From Polyangiaceae bacterium (GTDB lineage Bacteria > Myxococcota_A > Polyangia > Polyangiales > Polyangiaceae): a DNA stretch of 64,000 nucleotides. The notes under the pieces were generated by a model. It ran no database searches and was not told the origin of the DNA. It saw nothing but the letters and a program-made list of their open reading frames with translations. Location of the stretch: the NCBI GenBank assembly GCA_020633205.1, contig JACKEB010000020.1:186001-250000 (forward strand), written 5' to 3'. Below, one piece after another: positions 1-9,775 of this stretch. The translations under genes and the position numbers were made by a program. Positions within the stretch are counted from its first letter, which is position 1, and every line of letters starts with the position of its first letter.

Positions 1-312
1 TTCCACGACGCCGCTGCTGCCGCGACGGCGCGCCAGCAGTTCGAGTCCACGTACCTGAAGGACGGCATCCCCGACGATGTCCCTGAGTTCAGCTTCACGA
101 CCGAGGGCGACGGGCTCTCACTCAGTAAGGCTCTGAACGACGCGGACCTGGTGAAGTCGACCAGCGAGGGTCGCCGTATGATCGAACAAGGCGGCGTCGA
201 AGTGGATGGTGAACGCGTGACCGACGTCAAACATCTACTCAAGCGAGGTACTCGTAGCCTCTTGCGCGTCGGTTCGAAGAAGCGCCGCTTTGCTTACGTG
301 AGCGTGCAGTAG
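1..312 (+). CDS. tyrS: Tyrosyl-tRNA synthetase, C-terminal part (partial)
   Basis: This is the last 103 codons of a gene that begins before the window. The enzyme charges tRNA-Tyr with tyrosine in the cytoplasm. The visible part is the end of the catalytic-domain helices followed by an S4 RNA-binding domain, with the characteristic run 'SEGRRMIEQGGVEVDG' around visible residues 54-69 and a basic end (GSKKRRFAYV). The S4 pattern (SxxEARRLIxQGGVxVNG-like) and the segment before it match the bacterial TyrS family. The catalytic HIGH and KMSKS motifs lie outside the window, so the identification rests on the tail alone. The gene reads on the plus strand, and the next gene starts about 33 bp after its stop. 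Confidence 0.85.
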   Translation, partial: FHDAAAAATARQQFESTYLKDGIPDDVPEFSFTTEGDGLSLSKALNDADLVKSTSEGRRMIEQGGVEVDGERVTDVKHLLKRGTRSLLRVGSKKRRFAYVSVQ

Positions 313-345
313 ACGGCCCGCGTCGAGGGGCCGCATTGGACAAGG

Positions 346-1497
346 GTGAGAGTCGGGGAAAGCGCATTGAAGTCGATTTTCGAGCCGCGTTTGCTTCAGG
401 GCCGGGCACGCCGGGGGCGCGAAGTCGCGTTGCTGCTGGCGCTGGGCGTCGCTGCCCTCGTTTGCGCGTGCGGTGGCACAGGCAAGGAGCCGAGCAGCGC
501 GGCGTCGCCCGGCGCGAGCGCAAAGCAGGCAGACGCGCCGCCGTTGTTCTTGGGTGCTCCCGCGGACTACGTACCCGCTGCGGGGCTGCGCTGGCTGGTT
601 CTCGCAAAGCCAAAGCAGCTGCTTGCAGACGCGCGCCTGCGCAAGGCGTTGGCTCGGTTGATCCCTCAAGCGAGTTTGGACCAATACATGTTGAGCAGCG
701 GAGTGGACCCGGCGCGAGTCCCTCAGGCAGCCGTTGCGGGGTTCGATTACTCGACCCTGTACATCGCGCGAGTCGCCGAGGAGGACGCGCTCATCGAAGA
801 ACGCTTCGCCAAGCGGCTCCTCACTTCGAAGGCACGCAAGCACCCGCACCCCGACCTGTGGCGCACCACCGGGATGATTGGCACCACACCCCAGACGCTG
901 GTGCGCATCGACCGTCATCTGGTCGGCGTTTCCGTGGGGGATCCAACTCCGGCACGCGTCGTGGAAGCCTTCGCCCGGCGCAAGCTGAAGAAGTCCCCCC
1001 CGGCGCTCGAGGGCGCGGCGCTGAGCACGCTCCCAAAGGAAGCGACGGACGCCCCGTTGGTGTTCCTCGCTCCGGGTCCGTTCGACGGTGAATGGATACA
1101 GGGGGCGCATGGCCTGCTCGCCCACGCGCTTGCCGCGGCGATTACCTTGCGTCCGCTCACGGGGCGGAACGCCGGAGTGGGTCGCTTCACCCTTTACCTC
1201 GCCGGAGACTGGAAAGCCGTTGGGCCCGATTCGACCGCCCGCCTGATGGACGCCTGGGATGAACTCTCCACGAGCTCGACGGGCGCGCTGTTCGGGCTCG
1301 ATCGGCTCACGGCGAAGCCAGTGGTGAGTGGCGGTGACGAGCTACTGAAGCTCGAAATTGACGCCGATCTCGACCGCCTGCTGTCCGGTTTGCACGCTGC
1401 CGTGGCTGCAGATGTTGGGGAGCTGATGCAGTTGGACCCTCAGCCGGTGGGCCCACCAGCTACTCCCGGTTCGCCTCGAGACTCGATCCCAGAGTGA
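346..1497 (+). CDS. Putative lipoprotein, function unknown
   Basis: A 383-residue protein starting at a GTG codon 33 bp after the tyrS stop. A basic N-terminus (RRGREVALLLALGVAALVCAC) leads into a hydrophobic stretch ending in a lipobox-like V-C-A-C, so export and lipid attachment at the Cys near residue 42 are likely. After a Ser/Ala-rich spacer comes a globular domain of about 300 residues that resembles nothing I recognise. It has no obvious repeats or catalytic motif. The C-terminus is Pro-rich. The start is uncertain because the N-terminus before the hydrophobic segment is long. Its position behind tyrS on the same strand may be accidental. Confidence 0.7.
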   Translation: MRVGESALKSIFEPRLLQGRARRGREVALLLALGVAALVCACGGTGKEPSSAASPGASAKQADAPPLFLGAPADYVPAAGLRWLVLAKPKQLLADARLRKALARLIPQASLDQYMLSSGVDPARVPQAAVAGFDYSTLYIARVAEEDALIEERFAKRLLTSKARKHPHPDLWRTTGMIGTTPQTLVRIDRHLVGVSVGDPTPARVVEAFARRKLKKSPPALEGAALSTLPKEATDAPLVFLAPGPFDGEWIQGAHGLLAHALAAAITLRPLTGRNAGVGRFTLYLAGDWKAVGPDSTARLMDAWDELSTSSTGALFGLDRLTAKPVVSGGDELLKLEIDADLDRLLSGLHAAVAADVGELMQLDPQPVGPPATPGSPRDSIPE

Positions 1498-1626
1498 TTT
1501 CTTAAAAATCTCATAGGGTTATCGTGCTGGTTTCAGATCCTGGGTGCGATTGACCCAGAGCAATCAAGAGTGTATGACCCGCGCCGCTTCGGGGGGTTTC
1601 TCCGGGCAAGGAGCGCAAAGCCAGTG

Positions 1627-2151
1627 ATGGCGTCACAGACCAACGGTTCAAACGGAACCTCTTCGCCGACTTTTAGCGTTGGCGACAAAGCAGTACACCC
1701 GTCCCACGGCGTGGGCGAGGTGATGGAACTCGAGCAACGAGAGCTCGGGGGTCGCAACGCCACGATCTACGTGCTGCGCATCATGGACACCGGCCTCAAG
1801 GTGATGGTGCCGATGGAAGCCGCCGAGCGAGTTGGGCTGCGGCGCGTCATGCAGGCGGATCAGGCCGAAGAGATCTTCGACATCCTCAAGGCCCCCGAGG
1901 TGGCGGTGGATGTCCAGCCCTGGAGCCGACGTTTCCGTGCCTACACGGAGATGCTCAAGAGCGGCCTGCCCACGGAAATCGCCAAGGTGCTCCGGGACAT
2001 GTACCGCTTGAAGTTCGACAAGGATCTGAGCTTCGGCGAGCGCCGCTTGTTGGATCAAGCGCGCAGCCTGCTCGTGCAGGAGCTGGCCCTCGCCAAAGAG
2101 GTGGAGCCGGCCAGCATCGAAGGCGAGATCAAGCAGATCCTCACCGCTTAA
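1627..2151 (+). CDS. cdnL: CarD/CdnL-type RNA polymerase-binding transcription factor
   Basis: A 174-residue CarD_CdnL_TRCF family protein. Such proteins bind the RNA polymerase beta subunit through an N-terminal Tudor-like domain and stabilise open complexes at sigma-A promoters; CdnL is essential in Myxococcus. The N-terminal domain (about residues 15-75) carries 'FSVGDKAVHPSHGVGEV', the usual CarD start. A helical C-terminal DNA-binding domain follows, with the W-S-R-R-F-R-A-Y-x-E-M and GERRLLDQA helices. I chose the ATG at 1627 because family members begin shortly before the VGDKAVHP motif; an in-frame ATG at 1570 would add 19 residues of poor quality. No HMG-like tail is present, so it is the CdnL type and not CarD proper. 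Confidence 0.92.
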   Translation: MASQTNGSNGTSSPTFSVGDKAVHPSHGVGEVMELEQRELGGRNATIYVLRIMDTGLKVMVPMEAAERVGLRRVMQADQAEEIFDILKAPEVAVDVQPWSRRFRAYTEMLKSGLPTEIAKVLRDMYRLKFDKDLSFGERRLLDQARSLLVQELALAKEVEPASIEGEIKQILTA

Positions 2152-2192
2152 GAGGCTCAAGTCCCCGCTGTGGGCGACCGTTCAGAGCGTAG

Positions 2193-3389
2193 ATGACTAC
2201 GTTCGACGCCGCCCAGCCCCTGGACCTCGAGGAGTTCTCACCCGCCACCGCAGAGGAGGAGCGCCCGAGCGGAAAGGTGGTCGTGGTGCCGGCTCAGCGC
2301 TCGCTGGTACTCGCGGTGGGGAGTTTCTCCCAACGCGAACGGACGCGCCTCGCGGTGATCGCCCAAGAGTCTGCCTTGGAGCTGACCTTGTGCGCCGATC
2401 CCACTGAAGCGGCGGCGCGCGCAGCTGAGAGCACACCCCACTCGGTGCTCGTCGACGCGACGTTGCCAGGCTGTGAAGCTTTCTGCTGCGACATGCGCGC
2501 TCAGAGTCAGCTGGCTCAGGTGCCTTTGTTGGCGCTGGCGCCGGACCTGGATGACCTGACCTTCGCGTCCGCGTTCAGCTGGGGCGGCGACGACGCGGTC
2601 TCCCTGCGCCACCCCAGGGCGCTGATCGAGCGCCTGCGGAAGCTGCCAAAGGAAGAGCAGCTGGTCCCAAGCGCACGGCGCGGTCGAGCGCTGGTGTGCG
2701 AGGCGGAGCACTCGCGTCGCGTTGCGCTGGCGAGCGTGCTGCGAAACGCCGGCTACCAAGTGACCTTCGCCGTTGCGAACGAGGACACGACTCGCTTCGC
2801 CCGCTCCACGGATTTCGCCCTGGTGGTGCTCAACGTCGAGCTCGAGCCCCATCCCCGAGCGCTGCTCGAGGAGGCTCGGGAGAACGGCAGCGAGGCGCTG
2901 TGGATCCTCACCACAGCACCAAAGCACCTCGCGGAACTGCGCGAGCAGTTGGTGGGCTCTCAACAGGCCACGGTGTGCGATGGGTACGCGCCGCCTGAGA
3001 ACGTCTTGTTCCTCGCGAACGAGCTCGGTCGGACTCAGGGAGTCGACCATCGCGCGAGCGCTCGCCTTCTGTATGGGACTCGCGTTGACTTTCGACCCGC
3101 CGGTCTCGACCAGGACGATCAAGGCTACACGTACAACGTGAGTGTCGGCGGCCTGTACGTGCGCACCCTGAACCCGCCAGCCGAACAAGTTGTCTGGCTC
3201 GAGCTGACCCCACCACGCAGCGATCGTCGTGTGCGCCTGGAGGCCCACGTGGCATGGCGCCGCGAGTGGGGCCCGAACTCCACGGCGACGGTACCGCCGG
3301 GCTTCGGCGCGCAAATCACCGATGGCACCTCACGCGACATCGAAGCCTGGAAAGAGGGCTATCGGGCCTTCGCACGAGCACTCAGCTAG
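2193..3389 (+). CDS. Double receiver-like protein with C-terminal PilZ domain
   Basis: A 398-residue cytoplasmic protein. Residues about 32-145 and 160-275 look like two response-regulator receiver folds in tandem, each with a beta strand followed by a VLVDATLP- or LVVLNVEL-like strand where the phosphoacceptor Asp would sit. The first keeps an Asp (VLVDAT). The second has Asn-Val-Glu instead, so it is probably not phosphorylated. Residues about 285-395 form a PilZ domain with the NxSxxG element as 'NVSVGGLYV' and a following W-R-R-E-W. A clean RxxxR pair upstream is not obvious, so cyclic-di-GMP binding is possible but not proven. The gene lies 41 bp after cdnL on the same strand. Confidence 0.75.
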   Translation: MTTFDAAQPLDLEEFSPATAEEERPSGKVVVVPAQRSLVLAVGSFSQRERTRLAVIAQESALELTLCADPTEAAARAAESTPHSVLVDATLPGCEAFCCDMRAQSQLAQVPLLALAPDLDDLTFASAFSWGGDDAVSLRHPRALIERLRKLPKEEQLVPSARRGRALVCEAEHSRRVALASVLRNAGYQVTFAVANEDTTRFARSTDFALVVLNVELEPHPRALLEEARENGSEALWILTTAPKHLAELREQLVGSQQATVCDGYAPPENVLFLANELGRTQGVDHRASARLLYGTRVDFRPAGLDQDDQGYTYNVSVGGLYVRTLNPPAEQVVWLELTPPRSDRRVRLEAHVAWRREWGPNSTATVPPGFGAQITDGTSRDIEAWKEGYRAFARALS

Positions 3390-3453
3390 CTCGCGCTCCG
3401 AGTGACCTCTCGCCTTCACGCTCGGCGCGTCCAGGCCTGCTATGTTCGCGGGC

Positions 3454-4011
3454 ATGAAGATCTACACCCGTACGGGTGACGATGGCACGACTGGCCTTTT
3501 CGGTGGCGCTCGCGTGTCCAAGTTCGATGCCCGCGTCGAGGCATACGGCACTGTGGACGAAGCGAACAGCATCCTGGGGCTCGCGCGAGCTGCGGGCGTC
3601 AGCGGGGCCCTGGACGAGTCGCTAGCTCGCATTCAAGGCGAGCTTTTCACGCTTGGCGCGGAACTGGCCTGTGCTCCAGGCAAGGAAGACAAGCTCGGAT
3701 TGGAGACCGTGGGCGACTCGCACATCCAGACCCTCGAACATGAGATCGACGCGCTAGAAGCAGGCCTCGAACCGCTGAAGAACTTCATCTTGCCGGGTGG
3801 CTCGATGGCAGCAGCCTTTTTGCACCAGGCGCGCTGCGTCTGTCGCCGCGCGGAAAGAAGGGTGCTCGAAGCGCGGGAGCAAGCTCCGATCCGCGAACAG
3901 GTCGTACGCTACTTGAACCGTCTGAGCGATCTGCTGTTCGTACAGGCCCGGGCGGCGAATCACCAGGCCGGACACGTCGACGTGGCGTGGACTCCCAGAG
4001 CCAAAGGCTAG
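3454..4011 (+). CDS. PduO-type cob(I)yrinic acid a,c-diamide/cobalamin adenosyltransferase
   Basis: A 185-residue ATP:cob(I)alamin adenosyltransferase of the PduO (EutT/MMAB) family, which makes adenosylcobalamin from reduced corrinoid and ATP. The N-terminus 'MKIYTRTGDDGTTGLFGG' is the family's ATP-binding signature. Further diagnostic parts are VEAYGTVDEANSILGLAR, FILPGGS and the helix 'ARCVCRRAERRV' with the conserved arginines. I chose the ATG at 3454 because the family starts right before the KIYTRTGD motif; an ATG at 3442 would add four residues. The def gene begins 3 bp after the stop, so the two are probably co-transcribed. Confidence 0.93.
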   Translation: MKIYTRTGDDGTTGLFGGARVSKFDARVEAYGTVDEANSILGLARAAGVSGALDESLARIQGELFTLGAELACAPGKEDKLGLETVGDSHIQTLEHEIDALEAGLEPLKNFILPGGSMAAAFLHQARCVCRRAERRVLEAREQAPIREQVVRYLNRLSDLLFVQARAANHQAGHVDVAWTPRAKG

Positions 4012-4014
4012 CTC

Positions 4015-4611
4015 ATGACGATTTTGAAGATCGCGCAGCTTGGGGAGCCCGTACTGCGGGAACGTGCCAGGGAAGTGTCCGCGGAAGAAATTGGGAGCCC
4101 AGAGTTGGAGCGGCTGATCGAAGACATGGTGGAGACCATGCGCGACGCCGACGGCGCGGGCTTGGCAGCTCCTCAGGTCTATCGATCGCTCCGGCTGTGC
4201 GTGATCGAGGTGAGCAACAATTCGCGCTACCCGGGACTGCCGGAGCAGCCCCTGCTCGTGCTCATCAACCCCGAGCTCGAGGCGGTGCTCGAGGTGCCCG
4301 GAGTGGTAGGGGAGCACGAGGCGATCGAAATGTATGAGGGTTGCCTGTCGGTTCACGGGATTCGGGGGAGAGTGCGACGTCCGCGCAAAGTGCGGTTCCG
4401 GGCCCTGGATCGCCTGGGCAACCCCATCTCGGGCACCTGGGAGGGCCTTGCCTCTGCTGTAATCCAGCACGAGACGGATCATCTGGATGGCACTTTGTTC
4501 GTGGACAAGGCAGACCCACGAAGCCTGTGCTTCTTGAGGGAATTCGCCCGCTACGTGCCTCCCCAAGATAGATTCCGCGACACCGCCGAACGCCAAGAAG
4601 ATTCCGCATGA
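4015..4611 (+). CDS. def: Peptide deformylase
   Basis: A 198-residue peptide deformylase, which removes the formyl group from the N-terminal methionine of new proteins. All three metal-site motifs are present: GAGLAAPQ near residue 47, EGCLS near residue 107 (Cys metal ligand), and 'QHETDHLDG' near residue 149 (two His ligands and the catalytic Glu). Length is slightly above the usual 170-190 because of an inserted segment between the first two motifs (NNSRYPGLPEQP). The gene follows the adenosyltransferase by 3 bp, and its TGA overlaps the ATG of the downstream kinase (ATGA), which suggests translational coupling. Confidence 0.95.
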   Translation: MTILKIAQLGEPVLRERAREVSAEEIGSPELERLIEDMVETMRDADGAGLAAPQVYRSLRLCVIEVSNNSRYPGLPEQPLLVLINPELEAVLEVPGVVGEHEAIEMYEGCLSVHGIRGRVRRPRKVRFRALDRLGNPISGTWEGLASAVIQHETDHLDGTLFVDKADPRSLCFLREFARYVPPQDRFRDTAERQEDSA

Positions 4612-6305
4612 GCCGTAGACCGCAAGCTGGAGACGTAATCCGAGGCAAGTACCGCATCATCCGCCTGATTGGTGATGGCGGCATGGGCACCGTGTACGAA
4701 GCGAAACACGAGGTGCTGGGGACTCCGGTCGCGCTCAAGTTCCTACACCCCGAACTGGCGAAGCGCCCTGGACTGGTTTCACGTTTCCTCCAGGAAGCAA
4801 AAGTATCAGCGAGCATTCAGAGTCCTCACGTGACCCGCGTCACGGATGTGGATCAGACGGAGGATGGCGCCGCGTTCATCGTGATGGAGCTGCTCAGCGG
4901 GGAGCCACTCCAGGCGGTGCTCGATCGCGAGCACAAGCTCTCCCGAGACCGAGCCATCGATTTTGCGTTGCAGATGCTCAGCGGGCTCGAGGCGGCGCAC
5001 GCCCTTGGGGTGGTCCACCGCGACCTGAAGCCGGACAACGTGTTCATCACGCGCACCAGCGGCGGCCCGTTGCTCAGGTTGCTCGACTTCGGCATCGCGA
5101 AGCTGCGAGAGACGAACGAGTACAAGAAGGGGCTGACTCGCCCGGGCGCGATCATGGGCACGCCGGAGTACATGGCGCCTGAGCAGGCGTACTCGGCGGA
5201 CCAAGTCGACCATCGGGCGGACATCTATTCGATGGGCGCGATGCTCTACGAAATGTTGGCCGGGCAGCGACCGGCCAACGGCGAAGACGCCCACATGATC
5301 ATCTCACAGGTCACCACTGGCCGCGTGAAGCGCATCACCGAGTACGATCAAACCATCCCCGAGCCTTTGGCTGAGGTGATCCACAGGGCAATGGCTCCGC
5401 GGCCCGAGGACCGCTTCGCCTCCGCAACGGAAATGCGCCTCGCGCTGGCTCGCTACGCTGGCGAGCTCAGCCACGCAGGCAGGCTTGCCGCCACGCCGGC
5501 GCCACCCAGCGGGGACTATCCCCCGACAGAGAAAGACGGCGGGCCGCCCCCGGCGTCGAAGAGCACAGTTCCGAAGACCCTCCCCCCCGAGGACGAAGCA
5601 CCACCAGTCGCGGTAGGGACCGAACAAGGCGACTTCGGCAAAGGCGGCACCCAGGAGGTCTCGCCCCAGGTCGTGCAGGAACAGATGCGCATGACGGGCA
5701 TGCAGCCCCAGAGCCCGTACGGTCCACCACCCCAAGGAGCAGTTCCGGGCGGAACTACGCCGGGGCCGATGGGGCCTGGTGGCGTTCCGGGACCGGGCGG
5801 CATGCCTGGCGCGATGGGGATGCCCGGTGCCGGCCCCATGGGTGGACCGCCTGGCTACTACCCCCAAGGCGCGCCCCGCAAGAAGGGCGGGAAGGGCATC
5901 ATCTGGCTCCTGCTGACCGTGATGCTCGGCGCCGGGGCCGCCGCAGCGGTGATCATCGTCACCCAACAGGACGACGACCCGCCCCCGACTTTCCCAACGA
6001 TCGACACCGCGCCAAACACCACCGTCGCTCCGGAAAACACCAGCCCGACACCCACGCCTCCGACAGCAACGGACGAGCCAGCTCCCACGGCAACGTCTAC
6101 CTCGACGTCGCGTCCCAGCTCGCCGACCAACCCGAAGCCGAAGGCGGATGCAGGAGCACCCGACGCGGGTGTGCCTCAAATTCCCCCGTTCACGCTACCG
6201 TCGACGTTGCCACCGATCCCGTCGACGCTGCCGCCGTTCCCGACGAACTTGCCGCAAATCCCAGGCTTGCCTCCACTCCAGCCGCAACCGGCTCCAAGTA
6301 ACTAG
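4608..6305 (+). CDS. Transmembrane Ser/Thr protein kinase
   Basis: A 565-residue Hanks-type kinase. The kinase domain (about residues 13-285) has a glycine loop GDGGMG (22-27), the catalytic Lys in VALKF, HRDLKPDN (about 136-143), DFGIAK and the activation-segment end GTPEYMAPEQ, so it should be active. A Gly/Pro/Met-rich stretch (about 365-425) leads to a basic patch and one membrane helix (IIWLLLTVMLGAGAAAAVIIV, about 428-450). The outside part is Thr/Pro-rich with LPxxPxxLP repeats and has no recognisable sensor domain. The start codon overlaps the def stop, which links kinase and deformylase expression. Its substrate is unknown. Confidence 0.93.
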   Translation: MSRRPQAGDVIRGKYRIIRLIGDGGMGTVYEAKHEVLGTPVALKFLHPELAKRPGLVSRFLQEAKVSASIQSPHVTRVTDVDQTEDGAAFIVMELLSGEPLQAVLDREHKLSRDRAIDFALQMLSGLEAAHALGVVHRDLKPDNVFITRTSGGPLLRLLDFGIAKLRETNEYKKGLTRPGAIMGTPEYMAPEQAYSADQVDHRADIYSMGAMLYEMLAGQRPANGEDAHMIISQVTTGRVKRITEYDQTIPEPLAEVIHRAMAPRPEDRFASATEMRLALARYAGELSHAGRLAATPAPPSGDYPPTEKDGGPPPASKSTVPKTLPPEDEAPPVAVGTEQGDFGKGGTQEVSPQVVQEQMRMTGMQPQSPYGPPPQGAVPGGTTPGPMGPGGVPGPGGMPGAMGMPGAGPMGGPPGYYPQGAPRKKGGKGIIWLLLTVMLGAGAAAAVIIVTQQDDDPPPTFPTIDTAPNTTVAPENTSPTPTPPTATDEPAPTATSTSTSRPSSPTNPKPKADAGAPDAGVPQIPPFTLPSTLPPIPSTLPPFPTNLPQIPGLPPLQPQPAPSN

Positions 6306-6478
6306 CGGCGTGAGTCGCACCGGGAGCTAGCCGACACCGCCGGGAAACCCGGGCGCAACCCGGCTCGGCTCAACTCACGCTCGTGGCATGGTCTGAACGG
6401 GCCCCTCGCCAACGGGGTGATATAAGAGGCGCGTCTTCCCCGACACGCGCGACTCAAACGCGCGGTCAGATCAGCACT

Positions 6479-7198
6479 ATGAAGAAGCGCAAGCCATCGT
6501 CCGACTTCGTGCGGGAGTACACCGAGAGCATGCCGCGGGATTACCTGCAGCAACACACCCACGCCGAAATCGTTCGCCATGCTCAAGTCGCGGCAGCTCG
6601 TCGCGCCGAGCTCGTCCGCGTCGAGGTCGATCCGGGCCCCATCCAAACGGGCACCGTGTACTTCGTGGCCGACGACCGCGCAGGGCTGCTCGCCCGAGCG
6701 AGTAGTGCGCTCTCCACGCTCAAGCTCTCAATCGACGACGGTGAGATCTGGATTCGGGGCACTCCCACCGGGCGCCAGGAAACGCTCGGCGTATTCAAGG
6801 TGCACGCCGAGGATGGCGGCGAGGTCGATACGAATCGTGCGCAAGAGATTGAGGAACTGCTCACTGCGTTGCTCGAAGGGCGCCTCGACGCGCCGTCACG
6901 CGCTGGTCGGGCGGCGACACCGGGGAGCGAGACGCGGGTGCGCTTCCTTGAGAGCGCAGACGGTGGCCTAACGGTGCTCGAGGTCGAGACGCGCGATCGC
7001 TCTGGACTACTCTCAGCCCTGTCGACTGCGCTGTTCGAAAAGAACGTGCAGATCGTAGAAGCACAGGTGCGGACGAAAGACGGGGAGGTCCACGACCGTT
7101 TCAACGTGGTTGAGCTCGACGGTTCCCCGATCGACGCATCCCGGCGCTTGGACATCCAGGTCGCGGTGCTGACGGCCGTCGATACCGCCCAGCGCTAG
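6479..7198 (+). CDS. Double ACT-domain protein related to the GlnD C-terminus
   Basis: A 239-residue protein with two ACT-like domains (about residues 50-130 and 155-235). The second contains 'VLEVETRDRSGLLSALSTAL', typical of the ACT repeats at the end of the PII uridylyltransferase GlnD, and the first carries TVYFVADDRAGLLARASSAL. There is no nucleotidyltransferase or HD domain, so it is a free-standing ligand-sensing module, perhaps for amino acids. I chose the ATG at 6479, just before MKKRKPSSDF; the ORF is open for 32 more codons upstream. Its stop codon overlaps the stop of the convergent glycosyltransferase gene in a shared CTAG. Confidence 0.78.
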   Translation: MKKRKPSSDFVREYTESMPRDYLQQHTHAEIVRHAQVAAARRAELVRVEVDPGPIQTGTVYFVADDRAGLLARASSALSTLKLSIDDGEIWIRGTPTGRQETLGVFKVHAEDGGEVDTNRAQEIEELLTALLEGRLDAPSRAGRAATPGSETRVRFLESADGGLTVLEVETRDRSGLLSALSTALFEKNVQIVEAQVRTKDGEVHDRFNVVELDGSPIDASRRLDIQVAVLTAVDTAQR

Positions 7199-8340
7199 CT
7201 CGCACCGGGCGACAACGCGGCCCGATAAACCGCGAGCGTTTTCCGCGCGGCATCGTCCCACTGGTAGCCCTTTACCCACTCGGCAGCCTCGCGTAGCAGG
7301 CGCGCACGAAGCCGCTCATCCCGGTCGAGGCGCTGCATGCAACGCACTAGATCCGTGTGGCTATCTGGCACCGCGTGGAGTGCGCCTGGCCCGGTGATTT
7401 CCTGCACGGCGGGCGCGGTAGACCCGAGCACCGGCGTGCCCAGTGCCATCGCCTCGAGCCCAGGCAGGCCAAAGCCTTCGTACAGGCTAGCGAACAGCAG
7501 CATGCGCGCATGTCGGTAGAGCGCGATGAGCACTTCATCCGACACGAATGAAATCGGAATCACGCGCTCCTTCACGTCCGCACGCTTGAGCAACTGGCTC
7601 ATCTCGGAGTCAACGCGAGCGAACCGGCGCAGCAGCACCAGCTTGTGACCCGGGTCATCCTTGAACGCCTCGACGAAGGCGCGAATCATCGCTGGATGGT
7701 TCTTGTATGGCGAGCCTTGACCGACGATCAGGGAATAGCGCGCGTCAGGCGGAAGGTACTCGTTGAGCAGCGAGCGCGGCGCAGGTGTGGCCAGCTGCGC
7801 CTGAAACCTCTCGTGCTCGATTCCGTGGTGAATCACGCTGGTCTTGTGGACATGCCGCGGGTAGTGACGTGAGATCGCAACCCGCGTCGCCTCGGAGATC
7901 GCGATCACCTTCGCCGCGCCAGCGACCGAGCGCCGAATGTTGGCGCTGTACCAGAGCCCATTCGCGATCCGCACAGGGAGAAACGCAGAGGCCAACCGAG
8001 GTGCTTCGACCCACATGAGATCGTGAATCGTCACCACCCAGGGAATGGGAATGCTCAACGGCACCAAGTCTGCGGGCGAGTGGTACAAATCAAAGACTGA
8101 GAGGTCCACTTCGCGAGCGAGCGCGAATACCGTCGGGGTGCTCTTCGTCTCACCACGGAAAAACAGCTCTGGCACCCCATCAACCAAAGGTCCGAGTTCG
8201 CGCGCATCGGGGTGACGCAAGAGACACAAGTCGAGATCGCCGCTCAGCGGCGCCATGTGGCGAACCAGCGCATCGACGTAGTTGCCGATGCCGCTCTTCT
8301 TCGCCACCACGGAGCGAGCGTCGATCACCAAGCGGGGCAT
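7195..8340 (-). CDS. GT4-type glycosyltransferase
   Basis: A 381-residue GT-B fold glycosyltransferase of family 4 (Glycos_transf_1). It would transfer a sugar from a nucleotide-sugar donor to a glycan acceptor at the cytoplasmic face. Features are an N-terminal 'GIGNYVDALVRHM', VTIHDLMW, VIHHGIEHERF, the start of the second lobe at YSLIVGQGSPYKNH, and the donor-site motif 'SLYEGFGLPGLEAMALGTPV' (E-x7-E) near residue 290. It resembles mannosyltransferase-like enzymes of capsule or lipopolysaccharide clusters but stands alone here, so the acceptor cannot be named. I prefer the second ATG (MPRLVID). Confidence 0.9.
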   Translation of the reverse strand: MPRLVIDARSVVAKKSGIGNYVDALVRHMAPLSGDLDLCLLRHPDARELGPLVDGVPELFFRGETKSTPTVFALAREVDLSVFDLYHSPADLVPLSIPIPWVVTIHDLMWVEAPRLASAFLPVRIANGLWYSANIRRSVAGAAKVIAISEATRVAISRHYPRHVHKTSVIHHGIEHERFQAQLATPAPRSLLNEYLPPDARYSLIVGQGSPYKNHPAMIRAFVEAFKDDPGHKLVLLRRFARVDSEMSQLLKRADVKERVIPISFVSDEVLIALYRHARMLLFASLYEGFGLPGLEAMALGTPVLGSTAPAVQEITGPGALHAVPDSHTDLVRCMQRLDRDERLRARLLREAAEWVKGYQWDDAARKTLAVYRAALSPGAS

Positions 8341-8512
8341 CCGGGCAGCATACACAGCGAAAAAAACCCAGCAATGCCGCTAACTACCTGTCCCCCGAGC
8401 AACCCACGGCGCGCGCCAACGAGCAGGCGTGACGCCCCGGCGCTTCGCTAGCGAGTCGCCCCGCATTCGGCTACTGTCCAGTGCTCACGTTTGCTCGAGC
8501 CCCTTAGTCACC

Positions 8513-9721
<1,209 letters not shown>

Positions 9722-9775
9722 GGCAATACGTTTCCCCGGGGCAATTATTTGCATGCTCCTGCGCGAACACATCGC

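Noticed and set aside
239..1190. Minus-strand frames opposite the first lipoprotein gene
   Set aside because: No start signals or domains; overlap the supported plus-strand gene.
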